Shown piece after piece: positions 35,870-49,900 of a stretch of DNA of 64,000 nt. The translations under genes and the position numbers were made by a program. The notes below the pieces were generated by a model that worked only from the letters and a program-made list of their open reading frames with translations, was not told the origin of the DNA and ran no database searches. The stretch is from Metopolophium dirhodum. Taxonomy: Eukaryota > Arthropoda > Insecta > Hemiptera > Aphididae. Position 1 is the first letter of the stretch; the number at the start of each line of letters is the position of its first letter. The DNA lies in the NCBI RefSeq assembly GCF_019925205.1, contig NC_083560.1:20727145-20791144 (forward strand), given 5' to 3'.

Positions 35870-36611
35870 AGGGGAATTTTACCTCAATTACATCAGTTTC
35901 GCCTATAAGTCCATCTGGAGATGCACTAAGGTATTCACATTTATGTAACCATAATCCAGTTTTCTGAATGACCACATTTTCAGTTTTCTGGAGAAAACTT
36001 AATGCTGCATCTTCATTATCAAGTCCCTACTCAATAGCATGCACATCAGTAGTGATATATTCATTGTTCAGTGATTTAAATAGTGATGGATTATATTTAT
36101 TCTTATGGCACGCTACAAGAATATTTCCATACATACTTGAAGGAAGTCTGTGCGTTTTATATGTAATCCATTTAATGTTTCCAATTCGTTCTTGTGCTAC
36201 TTTTAAAATAATTTCAGCAGATACACTTAATTTATTTTCTAGAAACTGTGTTTTAGTTTTTGATGTTTTATACTCGTCTGATACAATTATATCATTAATT
36301 AATACAACTGATGATTGTTGAAATTGCATTTCAACATAGGGTTCAGGTCTTAATAGCCAGGACATGCCTATTGGTGCACCTAACTGTTCTAAAGCTTTTA
36401 TAAAGTTATTTTGATTTTTGTTAGGTAAACAAATTGTAGCTTTATATGAACAAGCCGGATATGAATCACTAATAGTTTTAGTATTTTCAAGATTACTCTT
36501 TCTCATATTCCAAGAGCAATTACTATCAGTAGAACTACAATTATGATGAGCAAACAAACTTATAGCTGCCATATGATGACATATCACCAAACCTCTAGGA
36601 CATGTACACAT
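35870..36611 (-). pseudogene. SWIM zinc-finger plus YqaJ-type exonuclease gene of the ISL2EU-like element
   Basis: On the minus strand the frame 36611-36027 opens MCTCPRGLVICHHMAAISLF, a SWIM-type Cys-x-Cys...Cys-His finger. After about 190 residues there is a TAG (36024-36026). The same frame then continues NEDAALSFLQKT, LSASPDGLIGETDVIEVKFP (about 35960-35875), which is the SPDG...E-x-K core of the YqaJ recombinase/exonuclease fold. Apart from this single stop the core is legible, so the gene is less decayed than its partner transposase. ISL2EU elements carry exactly this convergent pair (family knowledge). Host exaptation is possible but not shown. Confidence 0.75.
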
Positions 36612-37394
36612 ACCGTCACATATAACTCCATAATTGAGAAATACCTATACAAAAATATTTCATATTATTAGAATTTATAAGTTCTATAATAATAATAAAT
36701 ACAATATATTGCATACTTTCACTTTATACTGGATTGATTTCATACTTGATTTTACTTTACTTTGTATCAATTGGCTGAGTCATATACTATTTTACAGATG
36801 TATCCAGCATTAAATGAAAGTTCTCCCTTTTTTAGTTGCTTGGGATTTAATTTAAAATAATCAAATATCGCAAACATACTAACAGCACTATTTGCAGACA
36901 TTGTGAATAAAATATATAAATAATTGCTAAAAAAAAAAAAAAAAAAAATAGAACATATTTTTGAACTCCTAATTATTTAATTATCATGTTTAAAAAAAAT
37001 CAACAATAATTCAGGCCTATAGAAACAAAGAGTAAAATAAAAAAAGATATTATTTTTTTCATAATTATTGTTGTACAATGATTTTGGTACCAAAATTAAC
37101 TTTTAAATGTATTTAAATTCTGTCACCTTATTTAAACTTTTAATGTATTATTAAAAATAATGTTATCATGATGTATCTAAATATATATATATATGTATAC
37201 CAAAGAATCATGTTAAATATGAGCACATTAATTAAAATAAAAAATAAAAATTGTTTCCGTGCATTTAGCATAGGGACAATACTATGTTTGGATCCGGCAT
37301 ATATAAAAACTCCTTGATAATACGTTATCACTAATAAAGCGTATTTGTTTGTATATTCCTTAGAAAAAAAACATATTTCATCGTTTTTTCCAAT
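36612..37394. other. AT-rich spacer before the zinc-finger gene
   Basis: Poly(A) of about 20 lies at 36930-36949. The minus-strand frame at 37140-37331 has no motif. The other end of the ISL2EU-like element may lie here, but no inverted repeat was recognised. Confidence 0.4.
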
Positions 37395-37937
37395 GACCCC
37401 ACCAGCAAAACTGCGCGGCGGTTAAGGTGCTGACATTACCTATCATGCAGTTCACAGTCCTTCTTCTGTTGTTCGAGTAATCGGCTGTTCGTTCGTTTTG
37501 TGTCAGACCGTCGTTCTATCGCCGCCTTGCATCACTAATAATTGGTGCATGTATCTGGGCAGCGCACCCAACTGCAGAGCCTCTTACCGTTCGGCATCCA
37601 CGCATGTTTTTTTCAGGTAAGCCACTTGATTTTTGTTTCGTGTGGGTTGTCATCGATTACCATGTGACCGTTAGCTAGTTTTCCTTCGACTCCGACGATA
37701 ATAGTTACCTCGTGCCAATATTATGGTACAAGTACCATCGTCGTACCACCCAAACCAGATTTTTTAGTGATTCACTTGACCCCGCTCAGCTGTGTCATCC
37801 CCCCTACATATCTCCAGAATATCCGCCATCTTTGTTTTTTGTTTCGTCAGTTTATACTTAATTTGCTACCGGGCCGTGGTTGGGCGAGTACGTCGCCTGC
37901 ATTTCGGTAAAATATCGACCACGTGTTTTTCGAAGCC
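37395..37937 (+). promoter_or_regulatory. CpG-rich promoter and 5' UTR of the giant zinc-finger gene
   Basis: G+C and CpG rise sharply here (GCGCGGCGGTTAAGG, GACCGTCGTTCTATCGCCGC). The region ends at the ATG at 37938. A TTTTTTTCAGGTAAGC at about 37606-37621 could be an acceptor/donor pair around a tiny non-coding exon or just an untranslated exon end. No TATA box was recognised. Confidence 0.55.
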
Positions 37938-40900
37938 ATGAGAGACGCTGACGACCCACCCCGTGATGCAAACCAACCCTCTCGAAACGACGTGCTCGTG
38001 GCTCCCGAAGGTATGTTGTATTCCTTTTGTTCGTAACCTAACCTAACCTAACCTAACCTTAACCTCTCCTTGTATATTTTGTGCGCAGAAGACAAACATT
38101 ACTACGGAAAACTGCAGACGCACACCCAGACGTTCTTACCGTTTCTCACGGAAGTCATCAAGAACAGCGAACTTTTAGACATTATACCCGATCGTGTGTC
38201 CAAGTTGCGGTATTTGTATGAACTGGTGGACGCCAAAAGGTTAGTGTCTTATCTTAACCATATTATATCATTAATATGCCAATTGTTTTTATATTACATT
38301 TTACTTAGCATAGGTTCTATTTTGTAAACATTAAAATATGGTGTATTATTCTTTGGTTTAGGTTAAGTACAAATACTTTATAGATACTTAGGAAATTTAG
38401 AATGTCGTAAAAAGTAATTAACTAATTTCTAAAAAAGTAGAAATAATGATTTTAATTTAGAATTTTTGTTTATACAGTGTTGCCCAAAATCCAACACTTT
38501 TACGCTGACATCCATGGTGTATTTATTTTGTACGATTTTAATTTTGTATTATCAAAATGTAGATCTCTTATTTTCTCAATTTTATATAGATATTATTTTA
38601 ACAGAAAGTAACGAGAAAAAAACCTTTTATTTATTTTATCTTTTAAATTCAAAGGAAGCTGATATATTAGCTATTGGGTTTATGATGCATTTGATGGAGG
38701 TTATTATTCGAAAAAAATATATTATTACAGATTACTTAAAATTATAACGAAACAATTCTAATAAATGATCTGTAATTTATAAGTTTATACATTTATACAC
38801 GCAGTTGTTCCTAAATTAACCAACAATTATAATTTTTTTGCAACATACTTTACCTTTAATTTACATTTTAGTTTTATATGTCATAGATGCAATGTATTAT
38901 GGTGTTTCAGATTAATAATGAGTTTCGATTTATCTTGTGATTTATGGTAAATACTATTTTTGAATTGCACCCTTAATTATCACTATTTGAAGCTTTATGC
39001 GTTACCTATCCAATATTAGCACATTTTTACTGAAAAACCACTGTATTCTGTACTAGTTCATTAGGTTGGCTCTTATTTATTAATGTTATCATTTTCTTAT
39101 TGTTAAAAATGACAAATATCTATCTTAATAATTTTTATGATACAACAATTTTAAGTTCCTACGATCTACCTAGATGTATAACTGTTTATAATATTCTTAA
39201 GCTAATGTCATGTTTGAAGAGGATTGGTTCAAGATAAACTATATATAATAACTTTATAATTTGAAGCTTACTTAAAACACGTTATGTAATGATACAACTT
39301 TGAAATACTCTTTTATAAAACATTTATTTAATTATAAATTTTTGAGTTACTCTATGTCCTATAATTATATCTTAAAATTATGATCATTATTTGTATGATG
39401 TTATATGCAAAATAAACAAAGACTACGGTTTTATACATGGAAGTATAAATACTTAAAAATGAGCTTTGTTTACATAGTATTATATTGAGCTAATATTTAT
39501 TTGGTTCCCATAAATTATATACCTACCCATAGTATCAATATAATATATATAATTGGGAAATTCTATTCTTTGTTTCTAACGATTAAGAAGTTGTTTTATT
39601 TTAGTAATTAAAACCTCTTCGGAATAATAGTGAAATTATTTACTTAAGTAGTTAAATAGAATTCTTAAAATGTCTTTTTAGGGATGTCATAAAAAAATAC
39701 ACAGAAACTAAATCATTGTGTTAAAATTGTTCATTATTGTTTTACAAATAAAATGTATTAATATTTTTATCAACCATAATATATTATTATTTGTTTCTCA
39801 TGTACTTGCATTTTATTTTGTAATTATTTATCATTAAATCATTTAAAGTCTGGAATCAAAAAAATTAATTGAATATTACAATTAGTTATTACAATATTAT
39901 ATTAAAATATTAACTATTATTTTAACAAGAAATATTGTTGGTATTTATGTATATTTTTTTTCTTAGGTTGTCACCAGATCAACTAAAAACTTGTAAAAAA
40001 TTATTTTATGATTTATACGATAACTACAGTAATCGGTTAAACTACGTAAGTGTTTTATAATCAGTCTTAATTTATTATAAACATATTTTGGTATAATATA
40101 TATTAATGTATTTGTTTGAAAAGTCCAAATGATGCATTAGAACAGTAGATTTTCATTATAACATTTTATTTGTTTATTTAAATAAAATATCTTGAATATA
40201 TATATATATATTAATTAAAATGATTATGGCATATTTAACATACACTAGTTGTAATGTTTATATTTTAACTTATACATCTGAATTTTCACAGTATTTACCT
40301 TCAGATTTTAAAACTACTTGGATGCAAGAAACAAAGTTAAATTATGAGGAAAATAATGTGTAAGTGGTGTATTCTTTTTTACATATCGCATCCTTGGTAC
40401 AAGACCGCCACAACTCAGAAAACATAGTTTTGAGAAAATTAAATTTTAAATTGTAATCTGCTCCCAAATCGTTACTTTTAAAACTTAAGTTTTAATACTT
40501 TGCAATTATCCATGTTACCTGAAACTTAATATTTGTTTATTGATCTACTTCGTTAAATCTCAATCAGACACAGGTAAATTAGGTTATGGCAGTTTAGAAA
40601 TAGGAATCGGAATAACAAAACTGCCACATTTAGTTTTGTGTGTGTTGGTATTCCATTTCAAACCAAATATTTTATGTGCCACAAAATGAAATGGGGCAGT
40701 CTTGATTTTCTTAATAATTTCATTTAATGCCACAACACAAAATGTGGCAGTCTATTGTTTGCTTATATCATAAAAAGTAATTTTTGCACATGACACAACT
40801 AGGTACTAATTTACACAAGACATTTTTAAAAATAATTGTTGCTATTATTGTGACTTGGTTTAAGTAATAACACATATTGTAATGCTAGTAATAACATTTA

Positions 40901-43900
40901 AATAAAGAAAATTAATAATAAAAACTGAAAACTTTTACATAATTTCATTAAGTATAGAAACTAAAAATAAAGTCTTTTCCCTCATCTTTGATGAATAATA
41001 TTTAAGTAATAACACAATATGTAGGTACCTAATGAAAGTAATAACATTTGAATAAACAAAATAATAGTAAAAACTTTTACATAATATCATTAAGTAACGA
41101 AATTAAAAATTTAAAAATAAAGACTTTTCCCTCTTTGGTGAATAATACTTTTATCTATTGATATACAAATTATAAAACTTATACTTATACAAATGGCTAT
41201 ATTATTATTAAAAAAGTAATTTAATTGTTTATGAATCACAGATAAAATTGAATATATTATAGTCTTATTTATCTTATATTATATAATTATGTTTTCATAA
41301 AATAGTTTATTAAACTTAGTAAAAATAAAAATACTAATCACTGTTCTCGTCATTGACTTCAGCAACACAGGAATTTGATACTTTCAAATTTTCAAAAAAA
41401 TAATGATAGTTTTCAGGAATTAATTTTCTTTCACAAAGATGAATTAGGTCTTTTTTTTTTCTTTTGAAATACCTGGTGGTTCAGTGTAGAGTTTACTTAA
41501 CTCTAAATCACAACTTTTTCTTTTGGCATTTCTTGTTTTGTTCATCACTATTATTTCACCAAAATCCTTCTCTTCATACGATGTTTTATAAAAAAGTCTA
41601 TCAGGACGTTCTTTAGAAACTTTCAATACTTTTAAATCTTTCCAAACAACTTTTTGCCCTAATGTATTCTTGTTAAAATTGTTTCCCATATTAGACGTCA
41701 ATTTCTTGAAATCAATAAAATGTTGATAGTTTAATTCATGGACTCTAAAAGGCTTTCCTGTTTTTTTTGCTGATATAATAACAGTTACCCATTGTTGAGG
41801 AGAGTAAATAGAACCTGCTTTTAATAATCTTGTTTTCGTTTTTCTATGACTGAATGGACAGAATCCCCTTCGTTCTGGGTATGTCCAACAATTAGGTACT
41901 TATGAGTAATAGAAGAAATACTCAAGTATGTGACAACAAATAAATAAAGAGTGGCCATACATTTATTTTTCTGCTGACCACTACAATTATTAGAATAGAA
42001 TATTGTATCTTTATTTAAACAATTTTCAGTTAAAAACTGATTGACACATGTTGCAATTTTGTTAGCTCCACGCTTGGCCTGGTAAGATTATAAGTGGCAA
42101 ACTTACGAGAGTAATAAAAATTGGATACTTGAGCAGAAGGTGTTGTCAAAATGCTTTGCAAATCATAACAGGCCACTATAATTTTTTCTTTGTTTCTGCC
42201 AAGTTCTTATCATTTTGTTTTTCATTCCTAGAAAGTTCAGTTTCAAGTTTGTGTCTGTGTTTATCATTTTCCATTTTTAATCTGTCACTTTCATTTGAAT
42301 TATTAAACATTTGACAAAATGCGCATTAATCTTTTTTTGGTATAAACAAACCTATGTTAAAATCTGTATTGAAAATATAAGAATAGGTACTAAATTTGCA
42401 AGATACTTTTCCATCATCTTCACATTTTTTTAAAAATAATCGATACATTTCAGCAATAGTTAAAGCAACATCAATATATTGCCTTATTGTTTGTTTTCTT
42501 AGGTAGTGTGACTCAACACGAGGAAATTCATTTATATGGTCAGTGACTAGGGTTACTATTTCAGGACTTAGCTTCTTATGTTTCCCATGGTTTCCTCTTA
42601 GTTCACCTTCGACATATTCTTTATTATAGCCACCTTTTTTTAAAGCAGTTCTTATTGTTCTATCACCGATATTGAGAGAAGCCATAAAAAAAAGTTTGCA
42701 AACCCTGTTAATACCTTCCAAAGATAAAAAAAATGCATTGTTAGATGCACGGTTACTATTTTCCTTTTTATACTGATGTTTAGATTCAATAGTAGTTGTA
42801 GATTTAATTATAAATGCTCTTTGTTTAGTTAAATCCCCCATTTTCCAGTAGGCCTGTAGTATTCGTTCACATTGTTCCTCAGTCAAACTAGAAGAGCATT
42901 TATATTTGCATGTAGAATTACCAGGAGGTTGCAATTTTCTTTTATCTATATTATGTCCTTTAGAATTTTGGTAAGACTCCTAGATTCCTTTTTGTTTTCC
43001 AAGTTTCTCTAGTCCAACTTTTTATACATTTAACTTTTTTGCGAGAATTTTGCTTACTTATTGCTGCATTTGTGGTTGTTAAGTCAATATTTTCTAATTA
43101 TGGATGGTGGTTAGCTACAACATCTGCTTCAATATCTCCTATATTATTATTGACACCCTCGTCTACTGATGAATCAAGTGATATTGAGTTTTTTTGCCTA
43201 TTTTCAATCACCCAATCTTTATCTTTGTCACTGTCATCAAATTCAGAGCGAATTGAAATAAACAGTTATCAAATTATGGTTCAAAAGAAAATATTTAATG
43301 TTTAAATATTTACCATTCAAATTTATATTTTGTTTATCTGGTTTTGAAGTTAATAATGAAGCAGACTCTGCATTTTGTAAATCAGTACAACTATTATTTT
43401 TTACTATTAAATTATCAACAAAACGTGTAATGGCAGTTTGTTCTATTAAGTTAAAAAAATAATATAGTTTAATATAAAAATATCATTAAGTAGTATCATA
43501 AGAAGGTACTTCCCTACCAAACAACTAAAACAATATAATATTATGTTACCTATTGCATCGTTTAATTTGTTTTCATTTGATTTTGAAGTTAATAATGAAG
43601 TTGTCTCATTTTGTAAATCAGTATAATCATCATTTTTAACCATGACGTTATCAACACAACTTGTAATAGTAGTTAGTTCTATGAAGATACAAAATATAAT
43701 TTTATCTTAAAATATAATTAATTATCTATCAACCAATTGAAAATATATAAGTTACTTACCTATAGCATCCTTTGAATTTTTTTCACCAGGATTTGAAAGT
43801 AATAATGAAAAGGACCTGTATTTTGTAAATTACTCTGCAGCCATAGTTGGACTTTAGTTTTATAGTTTTGATCCATAACAGGTATGTTTTGTTCTGACAA

Positions 43901-46900
43901 CAATTCTGTATAAACCATAATTAATAACAACTAATAAAATATGACGTATTCACTATGTATGAAAAAAAAAATTATACGACATACCGGCTCTTTTAGCTGA
44001 CTGAATGTACATGTTATTAATTTTACGTCTTTTTGTAGTAACATTGGTTACGTTATTAGTATCTTCATAAATTGTATTGTTAGAATTTTGCACGATATTA
44101 ATCATTTTGGAGCTACGCGTAAAACGTTTTGCCATTTCAACGTTTAAGTACAATATAATTTATAATATTAGAATATTCGATGATTCACTATTAAAATAAA
44201 AATTATGAAATGTTTATCATATTTTATCAATACGGTTTTTATACCATTGTTTTCAAACCAAAGTTTAATCATATTAATAGTAACTACATATTTTATAATG
44301 TTATTAAAATAGAATATTATCTAAATCCACGTTTATCAATTTATTACTTTGGTCACAGTTAGGTATAATATCAGATTATTATTATGGTTATCATTAAATA
44401 TTATAATCGCCACATTATCAATTAATTGTCATATCACTATAATTAATACCGCGATTAATAAGATTGTGGCTAATAAAACAAAAGGCTGATAATTTATTAC
44501 TGCCACAAACTGAAATGTGGCAGTTTTCATTTTTTCAAAGGTAGAAATCCAGTTGAGAATTATTAAGTTAAAACGCCTCAAATCAAAATGAGGCAGTTAT
44601 GATTTTTCATATTTCTAATAAAACAAACATACAAATACACAACAAGGCAATAAGTCAAAATATGGCGGTATTATTTTTCTTTTACTGCAAAAATGAATAA
44701 ATTCAATACTGACACAAATGTATTACGGATACGTTAATTGTGCTCCGACTTGTGGCAGTATAGCATTTAGTAGAGAAAAATAATAGCTATCGAACAAACA
44801 TCGTAATTTTGAGTTGTGGCGGTCTTGTACCAAGGGTGCGATATCATTATTTTGTATCTGTATCTAAATACATTGACAAAATTGTTACTAAAAATAAGGA
44901 ATTATTTATTAGGAATTTTTTTAAATAAAATATTTTTTTTTTGGCAGATCCTCAGAAGTAAGATTTACATTTAATAAAAGTAATCAAAACCAAAATAGTG
45001 AGTTTGAACTTTCCAATAAAATACCAGTACCAAGTACTAGTTATGAAAATATAGTAATCAATCAAATGGATTGTTTAGAAGATTTGCCACCAAATAATGA
45101 GAATATGATTAATAAAAACTTTGAAAATGTTGAAATTGGCGAGTCATCTTGTAACAAAAATTCAATCAATGATCCTTTGCTTGCAAACAATGATCTACCA
45201 GAGTTTTCAGACAGTCGTATAAGGCTCAATAAGATAATAAGTTTTGCAAAACTTAATAAGTCTGATGCATCTATACCGCATACTGAATGTACTACACAAA
45301 TTTTTGACGAAATGATCAAACAAAAAAATGGCCCAGTTATATATAAAGATATGTTAAAAAGTATCGACATGGATGATATTGATGATAAACATGTAAAAAA
45401 TTTAATAGACAGTACAAAAAGAGCTAGTTGTGTGGAACCTATTCAGCCACCACCATTACCCCCATCGGATCTTAAGGATTTGGGAGCATCAAGAATAAAA
45501 TTAATTTCAACCACTGAACCCAATTCTAGTGAAGTAACTCGTGATGATGTTATATTAAGTAAATCTTCGACCAATGTCCATGTACAATTGACCACTGAAA
45601 TAAATAAATTGCATAAGACTGGTCCATCAAATGAAATTAAACCAAAGTTTATATCTGCGTTAAAACCAGGTACATTAATTGATCTTGAAAATTCAAAAGT
45701 AGTTCGTGCTTCATTGCATATAGAGTCTCTTAGACCAGTTATCAAATCAAATGAGAAAAGTACTGAAGTTAAAACATCTCTCACTGACATAAGTGTCCCT
45801 CGTGATTCAAGAATAAGGCATAAAACTTTATTTAATTCTGTAAAGAAAGTTAATCCATTTAATACACCTACATCATTAATATCAAATGCGCAACATACTT
45901 TTTCAACTAATACTCAAACTCCTTTTGCTCTAAATAGAGACAATTCAAATGCCAAATTGTTTGATACTAGAGCACAGGAAATGTATAATGGCCAAAGTTC
46001 ATCAAGTCATACAAATATTCAACTGTTAAATCCACAATTTTCTTCAGAACAAAATGGAAACTCTATTCAATTGAAAAACATGTCATTGTCTCTAAACCAA
46101 AACAAACATAATCGTAGTGATGATAAAAAAAATGATTATAGTCAATTCAGTAATTCTACCCAAATGCATGTTAATCCATCGCATATTGAGCGACTAACCA
46201 AATATTGTGATCCAGTGCCATACAAATCTCACAGTAATGATGTATCCAAGAGAGATACAAGATCATTGAAAAATGGTAAAACAACTGTTCATCGTACTTA
46301 CAAAGAATATAGAGAAGCCAAGTTCAGAGAACAAATTAAAGGTTATGTAAAGAATAAAACACAAATGAAATATCAATATTGTAGCTTAGTCAATGAGAAA
46401 ATGGAAAAAAGTAACATCATTGATTCTTCTTATAATACTTTTGGACCTGTAAATAAAACAGCCAATATTAAAAAATTTAAGATACCCAAAATTAAACATA
46501 ATAAAGAACTTAATGATAATATTACAGAAAAGAACTCTAAACTTAAAACATTTAGAGATAATAAAAATGATACAGATGTCTTAACAACTGAGAAAAAATC
46601 TAAAATACGCTTGATAGCTGCTACAATTAGAGAACCATATTTAGTAAATGGTCAGAAATCTGAAACAAATAAAAGTAAAATTTCAAAAAAAGACATCAAA
46701 ATAACTGATAATATTATTGATAGTCATATAGATAAAACCTCAGAAATTGAATTTTTTAAAAATAGTAGTACAGATGAAGATCTAAGAATTAAAACAATAA
46801 TGATGAACAATAAATCAGAAAAAGATAGTTGTCCAGAAATTAATCTTGAAGAAATTACTGTTGACATTCCAAGTAAAGTTATTAAGGAAGAACTTGATTT

Positions 46901-49900
46901 TAAATCTGAACAAAATATTATTTTAATAAATCCTACAGACCAGAGTAAGCCTAAGAAACATGAAAAGTATTCCAAGGAAAAAGAATTTGAAAAAATTATA
47001 AAAGATGCTGCCGAGAGTTTAAATGATGATGTATGGGGTCCAAAAACAAAAACAAGAAGTTCTGTGATGAAAAAAGAAGGAAATATAAACATTATAAAAG
47101 TAAACAACTCAAAGCCAAAATTTGAAAAAGACAATGCAACAAAAAATCATAAGAAATTGGAATCTGGTGAATATAGTAAGAACATTGATAATGGATCAAT
47201 TCCGAACTTGGAAGATGTTAGTGGACGGACTGAAATCGAACATAACATTATATCATCTACATTGAAGGAACAATCAGGTGTCAATTCTACAACAACCAAA
47301 ATTGTGTGTAAAAGTCAAGAAAAAAATATTGTTTCTTCTAATGAAATTAATTCTACAGCTGATAATAGCCCTAAATTTGACGAGAAAACTTTAATTGACA
47401 TTTTGAAAAATCCAAAGTTTATGACTGTTATAAGTATATTTCAAGATGAAGATAAAATGAAAAAACTTAACAAATTGTTAGAAAGTTCAGGTGTCAATAC
47501 CAATGATGGTGAATTAAAAAAAAAACATTTATTAAATAAAGAACAAATTGAAATTGACGAAAAAATAATGATTAAAAGAAAAATGAAGAAAGAAAAAAAG
47601 AAACGTAGAAAAATGAATAAAAGTGTTAGTGAAGAATCTTCTATTGAAGAAAGTAAAAATGAATATTTAAATGACATATCAGATAATAATTTTAATCAAG
47701 CAGAAAACATAGTAAAAACTAAAAAGAAAAATAGCCATTTAAATAAATTCTATAAAGGAAATACTGGTTCTGGAAATATTAACAGGCATTCGTCAACTGA
47801 CCAACATAAGCTAAAATCTATCAAACTTAAAAAATCTAAAGAAAACTATGGCAATTTTGAAATACTTAAAGATATATGCAAACCAGAATCAAAAGATTTA
47901 AAAATTGTTATTGCTAAATTTGATGAAAATATTAAGAGAAGTGATAACTGTAATTCTGATATTTCAAGTACAATCAATGATGTACAAATCAATAATAAAC
48001 AAATAAATGTGGAAATAGCTCAAGAAATAAAATCTAAGAAACCTTTTTTAGGCCCATTAAGTGTTAAATTAGCAAGACAAAAAATGGAAATGGAAAAGAA
48101 TAATTCCCAAAGTGTATGTGACATTAAAAATCCGTTTGAAATTGAAACCAAAAAAGTTAGAAAGGGATCAAAATCCATTGATAGATTTAATAAAAAAGGA
48201 AAATTAAATTCTGAAACCTTAAATAGTTTAATGACAGAACAACCCATTGTTTTAATACAGCCTCTTCAAAATCCTAAGCTGTTTGATGATGAAACCAGCT
48301 CTAATAAATCAGTTGAACAGAATTCTAATACATCAACTTTTGTTGTCAATAAACCAAAAATAAAAAAGGCTAGACTGTCAGAATTAGATAAACTGCATGC
48401 TGATATTAGTAAAATGTTTGAATGTGAAGCTGTATTAAATGCTCCAAATATACGACAATGTAGAATCAATAAACAAATTGACTCTTTAAATACAAAAGCA
48501 GTTATGTCAATGAAAAAGAAAACGTCAAATATTGAACCATTGAATTCGAATGATGATCAAAATGAGTATGACCGTAGTGTAAGAAAAACAAATAACTCAA
48601 AAAAGAAAATTAAAAAATCAACATTTAAATTAAAGACAAAAAAAAAAATTGTTAAAAAGTCAATGGCAAACAAAAAATTACCACCAGTCGTTGTGAAAAC
48701 TGCAGTTTTAAATAAAATATCCAATAAGCAACAGGATAAATTTAAAAAAAGAAAAAAAAAAAACAAGAAATGTATCAAGTTTAATCCTAAGCAAATAAAG
48801 GTGGAATTGTCTGATGATTTCGAATTAAATAATGTGTTGAAAAATAATATATCTACTGAAATAACATCTAAAATTGTCACAGAACACAAATTTAAGGACA
48901 AATTTTATTTTCAAACTGCTGATAATTCTTTGGAATGTAAATTTTGTAATTACAAGGATAAAGGATTGAATATTGTTCGCCATTATAAAGATCAACATCG
49001 CGAGGAAGAAGTTTTACCATCCAGATTACCCAAGAATTGTACTGAATCATTAATACATCAATCTTTAAAAGAAAATTTTGGATATCCAAATTCCCAAGAT
49101 TCAAAACCAATTTGTCATCGGTCTGTAAATGTTAACTATACCTGTGTTTTTTGTCAAGGTATTTTCCATGATTATTTAAAGTTCTATGATCATATTACTG
49201 GTCACACTGGAGAATACAGGTATAAATGTAAAATGTGTGAACAAATTTATTCAAATGAAGATGATTTGGAAAAACATATTTTAGAACACATCGAATATGA
49301 TAAAACTGGTGGAATTTCACATTTAATATTTCCAAATCCAATCTGTGGTAAATACATGTTTGGATATTTATGTTCCTTTTGTTATTATGTTCAACTTGAT
49401 TATAATAACATAGTCAAACATATGGCATCACAACATTTTGATGAAGATAAAAAATTGAATGGCCATTGGACTGTTATACGTATTAGTATGTCTGTGGAAG
49501 ATAAGATAAACACAGATTCTTCAATTGATTTTGATAATTTGGTTGGATGTTTACCTCCTATTCAGATTGATCAAGTTATTTCTAAAAGTAATGATAATGA
49601 AGTCCAAAATCAACAATTAACTGTAATGGATTTAAACGTACTATCAAACGAGCAAAAACAACCAAATTCCATTTTATCTATTAAAAAACAATCCAATGAA
49701 CAAAATATTGACGAAATTCCACACGAGTCAAATATTGTTGAAAATCTACCAAAATCAGTTACTCATGGAAATCCTCCACTAGCAGTTTATGACAAAGTTC
49801 TAGAGTCAACTAAACTTCAATTTTTACCAGTACAAGCTAATCAATGTAAGTATATATTTAAGGACTATTGGTATTTATTAAAATTGGATTTTTTTTTATT

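Larger units (their letters stand above)
40387..44840 (-). mobile_element. 4.45 kb DNA transposon filling intron 4, with TIRs, 4 bp TSD and subterminal repeats
   Basis: The left end (40387) reads CGCATCCTTGGTACAAGACC then GCCACAACTC. The right end (to 44840) is its reverse complement with one mismatch, about 30 bp. ATAT flanks both sides (40383-40386 and 44841-44844). Subterminal copies of a TGTGGCAGT-like word lie at about 40585, 40621, 40695 and 40745 on the left and about 44500, 44517, 44590, 44665 and 44752 on the right; these are probably transposase binding sites. The minus strand encodes a multi-exon transposase remnant. A 4 bp duplication fits the Sola superfamily, but the assignment rests on memory. 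It starts 27 bp after the exon 4 donor; without it the intron would be about 130 bp. Confidence 0.85.

Noticed and set aside
35968..36321. 117-codon plus-strand frame
   Set aside because: Antisense shadow of the SWIM/YqaJ-type gene.
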